From Ruminococcus flavefaciens (lineage in GTDB: Bacteria > Bacillota > Clostridia > Oscillospirales > Ruminococcaceae), in the NCBI RefSeq assembly GCF_900143025.1, contig NZ_FRCT01000003.1, positions 243,622 through 307,621 of the forward strand: 64,000 nt of DNA, written 5' to 3'. Below the pieces are notes generated by a model. That model made no database searches. It was not told where the DNA came from and saw only the letters and a program-made list of their open reading frames with translations. This document shows, in pieces, positions 49,305-57,659 of the stretch. Position 1 is the stretch's first letter. Every line of letters begins with the position of its first letter. The position numbers and the translations under genes were made by a program.

Positions 49305-49808
49305 TTACTTTACTTCAAGAAAACGCACAAGCATATTCCATGTTACGCAGTCCACACAGCCGCTTTCGGTAAGTCCGCAGCACTTCTGAAAGCTCATGAC
49401 TGCTTTCTCAGTCATTTCGTCATACTCGCCGCACACACTTACTTTTGGCATATTATCATACCACGCAGCAGCTTTCCAGAGCATCGCTTGTATGATGTAG
49501 ATAAGCTCGCCGCTGTCACCACGCGATGCGCGGTAGCTTCTTGACGGAAAAGCGCGGTATGGCTCGGGATCACCGTCGAGATAGTTCCTGTAAACATGAA
49601 CTATCCTGCTCCATGTTGCAGGGTCAGTCTCGCCTGTAACGGGAAGTCCGTATTCACGCTGAAAGGCTTCTACAGCCTTTGCAGTCTCCCTGTCGTAAAC
49701 TCCGTCGGGCAATATCTGGGGTATGCGCTTGTCAAAAAGGGATATACCATAGAGATATCCCTGTAATTCGCGGATATGCTCCGTTTTCTGTTCATCAGTA
49801 TATGGCAT
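49305..49808 (-). CDS. Double peptidoglycan-binding domain protein, 167 aa
   Basis: Two PG_binding_1 domains (about 10-70 and 90-165), each with the helix pattern and the F-Q-R/K motif: AVEAFQREYGLPVTGETDPATW and AVMSFQKCCGLTESGCVDCVTW. There is no signal peptide and no catalytic domain. Proteins of this kind may bind cortex or wall peptidoglycan after release, for instance in the spore mother cell (inference). The ATG follows AAAGGAG. Related binding domains recur in the gene at 50736-52127. Confidence 0.88.
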   Translation of the reverse strand: MPYTDEQKTEHIRELQGYLYGISLFDKRIPQILPDGVYDRETAKAVEAFQREYGLPVTGETDPATWSRIVHVYRNYLDGDPEPYRAFPSRSYRASRGDSGELIYIIQAMLWKAAAWYDNMPKVSVCGEYDEMTEKAVMSFQKCCGLTESGCVDCVTWNMLVRFLEVK

Positions 49809-49857
49809 TATATCATCTCCTTTTGTATTATAATAAGTAGTTTTTTGGCTATATTTC

Positions 49858-49923
49858 GTTCACTCTTATTTTTTCTCCTTTCACTCTTATTTCGTTGTTG
49901 ATACGCTCAAAAGTGTGTAGAAT
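49858..49923 (+). promoter_or_regulatory. LytTR-like direct repeats and promoter of the secreted SH3-like gene
   Basis: TTCACTCTTATTT occurs twice (49859-49871 and 49880-49892), 21 bp apart. The second copy ends just before a -35-like TTGTTG (49895-49900), 17 bp before TAGAAT (49918-49923). From the TTTCAC core (49879) to the -10 is 39 bp, against 38 bp in the LytTR operon promoter at 26942-27007. Confidence 0.6.
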
Positions 49924-49992
49924 AACAACTGTAAGATAAATACGGGAAACACCGTATAAAAAATTGTTCTATATTGAAAGGAAGAAAAAAAC

Positions 49993-50598
49993 ATGAAAAA
50001 AACATTTAAAAAGGCACTCTGTACCACTCTCGCAGCTGCATCACTCACAGCATTCGTAACTATCCCATCAACTGTAAACACACCTGAGTCCGGCTCTTCA
50101 CTCGTTAACGTTATGGAAGCTGATGCAGCAAACGCACTCAAGTATTTCAATTGCTGTTTCCGTTTTGCTCCTGACGGAAAAAACTACAATGTTACAGCAT
50201 ACGACTTCAAACTGCTGAAAGACTTGAATGCAAGAAAAACACCTGACGGTGCAACTATCAAGAAGTACAAGAAGGGAAGCGTTGTTCGTATTTCTACGAT
50301 CAGATACGAAGAATACACAAAAAAGGAATTCCGTGTATGGGGATATTCTGCAGGTGAAGGTGCATGGTTCTGTCTCAACAGAACATACTGCGGTCCCGAG
50401 AACCCATGGCCATGGACAGAAGATCAGGCAGAATGCATCCATAAAACATATGGCAAGGATATAACAAAGTTCCTTAATATGGTATCTAATCAGTCAAATG
50501 AACAGTTTTTCGACAATTTAAAATCAAATCCAGCAATACTGGTACATCCATTCAAGACTCCTCTCGGTTTGCGCGTAGAATTTGATATACAGAAGTAA
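49993..50598 (+). CDS. Secreted SH3-like protein, 201 aa
   Basis: The protein has a signal peptide (KKALCTTLAAASLTAFVTI, cleavage perhaps near the ADAANA that follows), then about 150 residues. Residues 75-130 (LNARKTPDGATIKKYKKGS onward) fit a bacterial SH3-like domain, which often binds wall peptide cross-links. The C-terminal 60 residues are unassigned. No catalytic motif is visible. The ATG follows AAAGGAAG. The gene stands alone, with a terminator at 50614-50639. Its promoter has paired direct repeats matching the spacing of those before the LytTR operon, so it may be a target of that regulator (inference). Confidence 0.75.
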   Translation: MKKTFKKALCTTLAAASLTAFVTIPSTVNTPESGSSLVNVMEADAANALKYFNCCFRFAPDGKNYNVTAYDFKLLKDLNARKTPDGATIKKYKKGSVVRISTIRYEEYTKKEFRVWGYSAGEGAWFCLNRTYCGPENPWPWTEDQAECIHKTYGKDITKFLNMVSNQSNEQFFDNLKSNPAILVHPFKTPLGLRVEFDIQK

Positions 50599-50613
50599 TA
50601 GTAAAGATAATCT

Positions 50614-50639
50614 CTCCCCTCCCCGTGAGGGGAGTTTTT
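50614..50639 (+). terminator. Terminator of the secreted SH3-like gene
   Basis: CTCCCCTC/GAGGGGAG stem, 5-base loop, TTTTT. Confidence 0.85.
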
Positions 50640-50648
50640 ATTATCAGG

Positions 50649-50738
50649 CATACACGGGCGGATATTATCCGCCCCTACTTAATTTCTCGGACGCGCAATG
50701 CGCGTCCCTACACGCTAACGGCTAAAGGCTAAGGGCTA
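50649..50738. repeat. Repeat family 1 copy
   Basis: Two palindromes, GGGCGGAT/ATCCGCCC and GGACGCGCAATGCGCGTCC, each followed by CCCTAC or similar, then CTAACGGCTAAAGGCTAAGG. The last unit provides the TAG stop of the gene at 50736-52127. Confidence 0.7.
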
Positions 50739-52127
50739 TTTGATAGTGTATCCCGGGTTCTGATAGGGGCGCTTATCGAAGCCATAGCGCAGGTCGGAGT
50801 AAACTCCTGCTATACTGTCCCATGTTACAGCTCCGACGATGCCAGAGGGCTCTATGCCGAACTGACGCTGAAAAGCCGTAACGGACTGCCTTGTAAGAGG
50901 ACCGAAATAACCCGTATCACTTACCGCAGGTATACTTGGATAGCTCCTGTTGATATAGGTAAGATACTGCTGTATTATCTTCACCGACTCACCGCTTGCA
51001 CCCTCGCGCAGAACAGTGTTAGGATAAAGCGCAACATAGGTATACTGCGGCGGAACACTCTCCACTATACCTTGATATGCACGAAAAAGGTCATTCCTTG
51101 TGGCTCTGTCAACTACTCCCGTCTGAGGAAGTCCGAACACTCTCTGGAACGACTTCACCGAACGCTCGGTCTGTTCGCCGAAATATCCCGTTACCTCCAC
51201 AGGCATCACAGCCTCATAGTACGCTCCGATTACCGCAAGATAGTATTGCAGCATACTTACCTCTATGCTCTGCATACCTATCCGCAGTTCTTCCTTGAAC
51301 TGCGGCGATATCTCCTCAAATCTCAGTCCCTCTGAGTCGAGCTCCGCAAGCCGCTTCACACTGGTATATATGTAGCTTATCCTGTACCATGTGGCCGCAT
51401 TTACCGTACCTGTGACCTCAAGACCGAATATCTGCTGAAACTTCCTTACAGCGTTTTCGGTAGCAGTGTCAAATATGCCGTCTGCCGCAGGTATCTTGGG
51501 TATCGCAGGAAAATTCCGCGATATACGGTTCAGCCATACCTGTATGAACTTCACATCGTTGCCGAAGGAGCCGTTTTTCAGCTCTGTATCGGAATATGAT
51601 GGCATAGCCGTCTTAACGGGGGCATTCTTTACAATGTCGATATTTTCGCCATAATAGTATTGCAGTATCTCATATGGCGTAAGACCGCGGTTTGCAAGAG
51701 TCACTGTCCCCCATTGCGAAAGACCCTCGCAGGTGGTGGTAGTACCATTGCAGAACGCCGTAAATAGCGGTTCAACGCTCCCCTGCCGCCTGACATAGTC
51801 GTTGAAAAGCTCATCTACAAGATAGCTTATATTCTCGAAATACTCCCGACCGTTTATAAACTTCTGGTCATATTGAGTCGTAGCAGTTATGTCAAAATCA
51901 TAGCCGCGAGAGCGATACCACTCTGTATAGATACGGTTGAGTGCAAATGAAACTATGGCGTAGATATTGGCTCTGAGAGCATTTTCCGGCCATGTTGGGT
52001 ATATTTCGCTGGAGGCTACATTCTTGATATACGAAGCAAATCCCACCGTTACATCGGGAGCATTAGAATCAGGAGTCCCGAGATGCACCGTTATAGTCTC
52101 AGGAATAAACGGAGTGCCTGTAAGCAT
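50736..52127 (-). CDS. SpoIID-like domain protein with three peptidoglycan-binding domains
   Basis: A 463-residue protein. The N-terminal 165 residues resemble the SpoIID/LytB amidase-enhancer region (FASYIKNVASSEIYPTW, SFALNRIYTEWYRSRGYDF), known to act on denuded glycan or to boost amidases. Three PG_binding_1 domains follow (about 185-250, 280-350 and 370-445), with FQQIFGLEVTG, FQRVFGLPQTG and FQRQFGIEPSG. There is no signal peptide, so it may act in the mother cell or spore coat, or leave by another route. The ATG is three bases after the stop of the upstream gene, so the two are coupled. The stop lies inside a repeat. Confidence 0.82.
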   Translation of the reverse strand: MLTGTPFIPETITVHLGTPDSNAPDVTVGFASYIKNVASSEIYPTWPENALRANIYAIVSFALNRIYTEWYRSRGYDFDITATTQYDQKFINGREYFENISYLVDELFNDYVRRQGSVEPLFTAFCNGTTTTCEGLSQWGTVTLANRGLTPYEILQYYYGENIDIVKNAPVKTAMPSYSDTELKNGSFGNDVKFIQVWLNRISRNFPAIPKIPAADGIFDTATENAVRKFQQIFGLEVTGTVNAATWYRISYIYTSVKRLAELDSEGLRFEEISPQFKEELRIGMQSIEVSMLQYYLAVIGAYYEAVMPVEVTGYFGEQTERSVKSFQRVFGLPQTGVVDRATRNDLFRAYQGIVESVPPQYTYVALYPNTVLREGASGESVKIIQQYLTYINRSYPSIPAVSDTGYFGPLTRQSVTAFQRQFGIEPSGIVGAVTWDSIAGVYSDLRYGFDKRPYQNPGYTIK

Positions 52128-52130
52128 CTG

Positions 52131-52862
52131 TCACTCCTTTCCGCCGCCGAAGCTGGGCTCTGCATTGTAAATTGTAGCAGTTTCGTCAGAGCTGTTCATC
52201 ATAAGCGGCACAGGTATCAGGTTGAAATTCTGAACTGAGGTTATGCCCGAAAAAACAGGAACATCTACACTCCTTGCCTTAAAGAAGCCATCTGCGGTCA
52301 CTGTGATGTCAAAAAGATTATAGGGGCGTTCATCGGGAGAAGGCGACTGAGAATGTACAAGGTCGGGAACAGGCAGTGTAAATTTCGGCGCGGTACCGCT
52401 TTCGTTCGTAACTCCCGAAGCAAGTACCAGCCTTTTTCCGTCAACTACAGCCGTTACCGCGACCATAGCACCTGCAACCGCCGATGTATCGTCACCTGTG
52501 CGCACATTAACCTGTATATAGCCTTTTTCAGTACCAAGGAGCTCCTCTGCATCATACTCGGGAGGTTCACTGTCATTATTTGTATCTGTACCGAAGTCCG
52601 TATCCAGCTCAGAAAGGTCAGGCTCGGGAAAACGGCTGTTGTAGTCCTCTGCCGAGCCGTTCGAGTCTTCTTCGGTATAGTCCGCATAAGCCGTATCGTC
52701 CCGAGCATTTTCATCTACCTGATTTTTCTCCACAGGCTCTGCATCATATTCTGTATCTGCTTCAGGCAGTTCCTTTGATATTTCGCTTGGAGAAGTGCTC
52801 CTGCTGTAGAGCTTCATCATCTCCTGCTTGTATTTTTCCATATCGAGATTACCGTTATTCAT
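52131..52862 (-). CDS. Hypothetical protein with carboxypeptidase-regulatory-like domain, 243 aa
   Basis: The first 110 residues are acidic and probably disordered (EYDAEPVEKNQVDENARDD). The rest (from about 113, GYIQVNVRTGDDTSAVAGA, VTVTADGFFKARSVDVPV) looks like a beta-sandwich of the carboxypeptidase regulatory-like/CnaB type. There is no signal peptide. It is coupled to the SpoIID/peptidoglycan-binding gene downstream (3-bp gap), so the two probably form a spore- or wall-associated complex (inference). The ATG follows AGGAGGAG. Confidence 0.72.
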   Translation of the reverse strand: MNNGNLDMEKYKQEMMKLYSRSTSPSEISKELPEADTEYDAEPVEKNQVDENARDDTAYADYTEEDSNGSAEDYNSRFPEPDLSELDTDFGTDTNNDSEPPEYDAEELLGTEKGYIQVNVRTGDDTSAVAGAMVAVTAVVDGKRLVLASGVTNESGTAPKFTLPVPDLVHSQSPSPDERPYNLFDITVTADGFFKARSVDVPVFSGITSVQNFNLIPVPLMMNSSDETATIYNAEPSFGGGKE

Positions 52863-52929
52863 ATTATCTCCTCCTGCTAAAGCATATGCGGCAATTCAGC
52901 ACATAATGCATTTATATTTGCATCGTTAC

Positions 52930-52982
52930 TGGCTGACGCGCAATGCGCGTCCCCAAAATCTCAGCTCTTAGTTCTTAGCTCT
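52930..52982. repeat. Repeat family 1 copy
   Basis: Palindrome GACGCGCAATGCGCGTC followed by CTCAGCTCTTAGTTCTTAGC, the reverse complement of the tract near 245-271. No gene. Confidence 0.65.
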
Positions 52983-53086
52983 ACTCACTCTCCACCCTAC
53001 TAATTACACATAATCGTTGATTTCTTAATGATAATATGTTATACTTATAAACGCAGTAATTTTTAAATGTAATACAGGAGATATTT

Positions 53087-54712
53087 ATGAAAAAAACATC
53101 GGTCAGCACCAAAACTGAAAGAAAACCTCTGCCAAAGATACTCAGGAATAAATGGTACTTATACATCACGGAATTTTTCGCAGGAATGTCCGTTATGGCT
53201 GTAGAGCTGGGAGCAAGCAGGCTCCTTGCACCATATTTCAGTTCGTCGCAGATAGTATGGACTATTATCATCGGCACTATAATGATAGCTATGGCTCTCG
53301 GAAACATCTACGGCGGCAGAAGCGCCGACAAAAATCCCGATCCCGACAAGCTGTACGGACGCATACTGATCGCCTCCGTATGGATAGCCGCTGTGCCGTT
53401 TATCGGCAAGCTTGCTATTGCAGGTATCGCAGGGCTCCTCGTCATAACCATCAACACCAATTTTCTCATATGGGCGGCATTTCTCACCTGTATGATCGTA
53501 TTCGTATATCCCCTTTTCCTGCTTGGCACAGTTACACCCTCTCTGGTCAAATATACCGTAGACTCCCTCGATGACAGCGGAAAGACCGTAGGAACCCTCG
53601 GTGCGGCAAATACTATCGGCTCTATCATCGGAACCTTCGTCCCCACTTTTATTTCTATCCCTGCTGTGGGAACAGCCGTTACTTTCCTTATTTTCGCAGG
53701 AATAATGCTTGTTATCGGTCTTATATACTTCATAAGCTCAAAAAGCGGAGCTGTAAAAACAGGAATAGCCGCTGCACTTTTCATAGTCTGCTGCTTTACT
53801 TCGCCGATAATGGGTTTTGCCTTCTGGGAAAAAGGGCTTGCCTATGAGGGAGAGTCTGTTTACAACTACTTGCAGGTCAGTGAGGACGACAGCAGCGTTT
53901 ATCTCTCAACGAATGTACTTTTCGGAGTACAATCCGTATACGTCAAGTCAGGCGAACTTTCGGGAATGTACTACGACTATGCTATGGCAGCTCCCCTTAT
54001 GACAGCTTCTCCCGATAATGCTGATATGCTTATCCTCGGCATGGGTACAGGCACATACGCAAAGCAGTGCACCAATTATTTCAGCAATATCACCGCTGAA
54101 GGAGTTGAAATAGACGACAAGATAACCGATCTTGCCCACAAGTACTTCGATCTGCCCGAAAATATAAAAGTGACTACCTATGACGGCAGAGCCTTTCTAA
54201 ACGGCTGCGACAAGAAATATGATATAATCATGGTGGACGCTTATCAGGATATCACTATCCCTTTCCAGATGTCCTCAAAGGAGTTTTTCACCCTTGTAAA
54301 AAAGCACCTCAAGGATAACGGAGTAATGGTGGTAAATATGAATATGCGCTCTGAAAGTGCCGACGGCATCAACAGCTGGCTCGCTGACACCATTTCTTCC
54401 GTATTCGGCAATGTTTATACTGTTGACGTTGAAACTTCCACAAACCGTGAGCTTTTTGCCTCAGACAACGCCAATATCACCGAGCTTCTTGACAAAAACA
54501 TCGCTTCACTGACAAATAATGATCTCCATAATCTTATGAAGTATGTCAGCACTTCTCTTGTGAAATACGATGCGGGAGACCGCATACTAACCGATGACAA
54601 GGCACCCGTTGAGCTTCTTGGAATGAAAGTCATCGACGATATAATACAGGAGGAGCTCGTATACTATAAAAAAGCCTTCGCAGAAAAAGGCATAAAGGGA
54701 TTGCTTGAATAG
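53087..54712 (+). CDS. Fused membrane transporter / spermidine synthase-like protein
   Basis: A 541-residue protein: about seven membrane helices (25-250, including EFFAGMSVMAVELGASRLLAPYF) followed by a cytoplasmic Rossmann domain like spermidine synthase (about 270-500, with DMLILGMGTGTYAKQ, EGVEIDDKITDLA, and MVDAYQD). This fusion is widespread as MFS/SpeE-like proteins; whether it makes polyamines is not known, and the gate residues of true spermidine synthase are not clearly kept. The ATG follows CAGGAG. It is a single-gene unit with a terminator at 54724-54750. Confidence 0.88.
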   Translation: MKKTSVSTKTERKPLPKILRNKWYLYITEFFAGMSVMAVELGASRLLAPYFSSSQIVWTIIIGTIMIAMALGNIYGGRSADKNPDPDKLYGRILIASVWIAAVPFIGKLAIAGIAGLLVITINTNFLIWAAFLTCMIVFVYPLFLLGTVTPSLVKYTVDSLDDSGKTVGTLGAANTIGSIIGTFVPTFISIPAVGTAVTFLIFAGIMLVIGLIYFISSKSGAVKTGIAAALFIVCCFTSPIMGFAFWEKGLAYEGESVYNYLQVSEDDSSVYLSTNVLFGVQSVYVKSGELSGMYYDYAMAAPLMTASPDNADMLILGMGTGTYAKQCTNYFSNITAEGVEIDDKITDLAHKYFDLPENIKVTTYDGRAFLNGCDKKYDIIMVDAYQDITIPFQMSSKEFFTLVKKHLKDNGVMVVNMNMRSESADGINSWLADTISSVFGNVYTVDVETSTNRELFASDNANITELLDKNIASLTNNDLHNLMKYVSTSLVKYDAGDRILTDDKAPVELLGMKVIDDIIQEELVYYKKAFAEKGIKGLLE

Positions 54713-54723
54713 TGATAAAAATA

Positions 54724-54750
54724 AAGGTGTACTCATGTACACCTTTTCCT
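54724..54750 (+). terminator. Terminator of the spermidine-synthase-like gene
   Basis: Perfect 9-bp stem AAGGTGTAC/GTACACCTT with TCAT loop, then TTCCTTT. Confidence 0.75.
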
Positions 54751-54880
54751 TTGTATGCAAATTCGTGGCTTTATTATTCATTATACTATCTAATACAGAT
54801 CAGTTCACAGATTAGTATTGATTTGAAAGCACATCACAGTGTATAATTAGTGTAATATCCCGTTATAAGGAGCAGAAAAT

Positions 54881-56611
54881 ATGAAAAAGAAAATAACAGC
54901 AGTCCTTGCGGCTGCAATTGCAGCTACAGCTGTTGGAGCAACAGTATCGGCTGCAACTGTTTATAGTCCCGATACACTGAAAAAGCTTGGCAGCTTTCTC
55001 CTCGGAAAGGATACTGCCGAGGAATCAATGGACGTAAACAGCGACAAAACTATCGACATATTTGACATGGTGGAGATGCGAAAGGCTGCTTCATCAACAA
55101 GCGGAGAATTCACCTCATCTGTAATAGCTCCCACAGAAAAAAACGTGAACTATATAAACAGAAATGCTGTGATAGACGGCGTTACTTGGCTTGTACAGAG
55201 CGGTGCGGCTGTTGAATTCAATATCACAAGCGCAAAATCCGCTTCTGTGGTGATAAAGGGCGATAATGCAATAAATAACGGCGATAACTACCGCCCCCGT
55301 TACGCCGTGATCGTTGATGATAAGATAATACTTGACGAATGTCTCAGCAAGAAGGAAAAGGCTGTAGAGCTTTTCAGCGGTGATACTCCGAGAAATGCCA
55401 CTGTAAAGGTAATACACCTTTCCGAAGCAAACAACGGTCCCATAGGCATAAGTGCGATAAATGTTGTCTCAGATGCCGCTTCACCCGTTACACCTACTCC
55501 CGAAAAGGAGCTCCATATCGAATTCGTCGGCGACTCAATAACCTGTGCATACGGCGTTGAGGGCAAGGATCAGTATGAGGGCTTCAAGACCTCTACCGAA
55601 AACTTTATGAAGTCATACGCTTACCTTACTGCTCAGAAGCTCGGTGCGGAGTACAGCACAGCCTGCTACAGCGGCTACGGTGCGGTATCAGCATACTCAG
55701 GCGACGGAAACAGGAACACAAGCGGTCTTATCGGGAGCTGCTACAACAATATAGGCAATACCGACGGCTACAATATACCGTGGTCACACTCCGATCACCC
55801 GGTTGACGTTGTTGTTGTGAATATAGGTACTAACGACCATACCTACGTAAGCAAGGACTATGATAAGAGAGGTCCTGAATTCACAGAGGCTTACGTTGAA
55901 CTTCTTGCTTCGATACACAAGGCTCAGCCAAAGGCTTATATAGTCTGCACTGTCGGCACTATGGGCTGCGCCGAGATGTACCCATATATAGAGGAGGCTA
56001 TCAAGCAGTTCAAGACTGAAACCGATATCGGCGACAGGATAATCTCTTACCTCTCTGCTACACAGGACATGAACAACGACGGTCTTGGCTCTGACTGGCA
56101 CCCTACCTACGCTACTCAGCAGAGATCCGCAGCTGTACTCACAGACAAGATATGCCGCCTTATAGGCAGAGAGTCGGATCAGGTAGGACTTGACGTTTCA
56201 GCCGATGCAGAGTATAAAGCAGTTCTCAATGAAAGTTCCGGAGCTAATGCAGCCACCTATTTCTCGGATTATGACAGATCATTCTGGGTAAATGTAGTCA
56301 CAGGCGGCAGCAAAGCAGAAGACGTACAGAGTGTACTCTCCCCTATCAGCCTAAAAAAGAACGGCAAATACAAGCTCAGCTTCAAGGCAACTGCTCCCGA
56401 GGGAAGCAAGCTCCCCGTTCAGGTAAGAAGCAAGGACGGTTCTGCTGTCTACTATGACGGTTTTTTCACTTCCAACGGCGAAAAAACACCTTTTGAAGCC
56501 GAATTTTCTGCTGATTCCGACGACGCTTCTGCCGAATTTTCAATATCCTTCGGCGGGAAAGACTATTCCAGCGTCACTATATATGAGCTGAAACTTATCA
56601 AGACGGCATGA
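54881..56611 (+). CDS. Secreted CE2-type SGNH esterase with N-terminal half-dockerin and C-terminal CBM-like domain
   Basis: A 576-residue exported enzyme. Order: signal peptide (1-25); dockerin-like segment with one clear calcium loop, DVNSDKTIDIFD (51-62), and a helix before it (LKKLGSFLLGKD); a jelly-roll domain (about 90-200); an SGNH hydrolase of the CE2 kind, with Ser219 in FVGDSITCAYG, NIGTNDH (314-320), and Asp405-His407 in SDWHPTY; then a C-terminal beta-sandwich (about 430-575). CE2 enzymes remove acetyl groups from xylan or glucomannan. The dockerin would dock it in a cellulosome, but the first calcium loop is missing. The ATG follows AAGGAG. Confidence 0.87.
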   Translation: MKKKITAVLAAAIAATAVGATVSAATVYSPDTLKKLGSFLLGKDTAEESMDVNSDKTIDIFDMVEMRKAASSTSGEFTSSVIAPTEKNVNYINRNAVIDGVTWLVQSGAAVEFNITSAKSASVVIKGDNAINNGDNYRPRYAVIVDDKIILDECLSKKEKAVELFSGDTPRNATVKVIHLSEANNGPIGISAINVVSDAASPVTPTPEKELHIEFVGDSITCAYGVEGKDQYEGFKTSTENFMKSYAYLTAQKLGAEYSTACYSGYGAVSAYSGDGNRNTSGLIGSCYNNIGNTDGYNIPWSHSDHPVDVVVVNIGTNDHTYVSKDYDKRGPEFTEAYVELLASIHKAQPKAYIVCTVGTMGCAEMYPYIEEAIKQFKTETDIGDRIISYLSATQDMNNDGLGSDWHPTYATQQRSAAVLTDKICRLIGRESDQVGLDVSADAEYKAVLNESSGANAATYFSDYDRSFWVNVVTGGSKAEDVQSVLSPISLKKNGKYKLSFKATAPEGSKLPVQVRSKDGSAVYYDGFFTSNGEKTPFEAEFSADSDDASAEFSISFGGKDYSSVTIYELKLIKTA

Positions 56612-56690
56612 AGCTCTTGACAATATCCGAATATTGGTTTATAATATTATATAAACTTTTTTCAGCTGTGGCTGAGGGACGGAGGAAAAT

Positions 56691-57125
56691 GTGGAAAGAA
56701 ACAGGATAATCTCTTTATTTCTTGCTTTTATTGCAGCAGGTCTGGTTGTTCTCGCAGGCAAATCATGTATGGAAGACATAGTTGAGTCCAACAAGGAAGC
56801 TCGTGCAAAAAAGTCAGCAACACAGGAGGAATTCCACCTTATCACAGAGGATAATATATTCTCATCTGATTCGGTGCAGCTCCCTTCCGAAGGTCAGTCA
56901 GCAGCTTCTCAGACTGAGGAAGAAGGCACTACAAGGGAATACATGACAGTTACAAATATTTTCGGCGAGGTCGTTGAAACTGTACCTGTAACAAGCCCCG
57001 AGGAAGCAAATATGCCTACAACTACCCTTTCTATACTTGACGAGTATAATCAGGGCAGGACTGAGGCTGAAGTTACTACGACCTATATCAAGCCTGCTGA
57101 TAAGATCGTTATAGAAATGAACTGA
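56691..57125 (+). CDS. Membrane-anchored Thr/Glu-rich hypothetical protein, 144 aa
   Basis: One N-terminal helix (IISLFLAFIAAGLVVLAG) with Cys at residue 26 just after it, then a low-complexity acidic and Thr-rich region (EEEGTTREYMTVTNIFGEV, AEVTTTYIKPADK). It is probably extracytoplasmic and extended. The family is not recognised. The start is GTG 56691, five bases after GGAGG. The cyclophilin gene follows after 24 bp, so they may share a transcript, and this protein may sit near the same envelope compartment. Confidence 0.7.
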   Translation: MERNRIISLFLAFIAAGLVVLAGKSCMEDIVESNKEARAKKSATQEEFHLITEDNIFSSDSVQLPSEGQSAASQTEEEGTTREYMTVTNIFGEVVETVPVTSPEEANMPTTTLSILDEYNQGRTEAEVTTTYIKPADKIVIEMN

Positions 57126-57149
57126 TATCAATTTACGGAGGAAATAACA

Positions 57150-57620
57150 ATGGTAGTTATTGAAATGGAAAACGGAAAGAAAATAAAGATAGAGCTTTAT
57201 CCTGATATTGCTCCTATTTCATGCGAAAATTTTGAAAAGCTCGTAAAGCAGGGCTTTTATGACGGACTTACATTCCACAGAGTTATACCGGGATTTATGA
57301 TACAGGGCGGCTGTCCAAACGGCACAGGCACAGGCGGTCCCGGCTGGCAGATCAAGGGTGAATTTGCTGCAAACGGTGTTAAAAACGACCTCAAGCACAC
57401 AAGAGGAGTACTCTCAATGGCTCGTTCAATGATGCCAAACTCAGCAGGCTCACAGTTCTTCATAATGCACGAGGACGCTCCTCACCTTGACGGCAACTAT
57501 GCTGCATTCGGCAAGGTAATAGAGGGTATGGAGGTAGTTGACGAGATCGCAGAGTGCGCTACAGACTACAACGACAAGCCTACAACTCCACAGGTAATGA
57601 AGAAAGTTACTATTGAATGA
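57150..57620 (+). CDS. ppiB: Peptidyl-prolyl cis-trans isomerase, cyclophilin type
   Basis: A 156-residue cyclophilin: FHRVIPGFMIQGGCPNGTG holds the catalytic Arg and the hydrophobic pocket, GVLSMARSM and NSAGSQFFIMHEDAPHLDG are the conserved middle, and AFGKVIEGMEVVDEIA the end. It speeds Xaa-Pro bond rotation in protein folding, in the cytoplasm (no signal peptide). The ATG follows GGAGG. A terminator follows the stop. Confidence 0.95.
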   Translation: MVVIEMENGKKIKIELYPDIAPISCENFEKLVKQGFYDGLTFHRVIPGFMIQGGCPNGTGTGGPGWQIKGEFAANGVKNDLKHTRGVLSMARSMMPNSAGSQFFIMHEDAPHLDGNYAAFGKVIEGMEVVDEIAECATDYNDKPTTPQVMKKVTIE

Positions 57621-57634
57621 TCGAAAATTAATCA

Positions 57635-57657
57635 AGGGCGGATTTTATCCGCCCTTA
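57635..57657. terminator. Bidirectional terminator between ppiB and the membrane protein gene
   Basis: AAGGGCGGA/TCCGCCCTT stem with a 5-base loop; AATTT follows on the plus strand. The palindrome resembles family 1 repeat cores. Confidence 0.65.
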
Positions 57658-57659
57658 AT

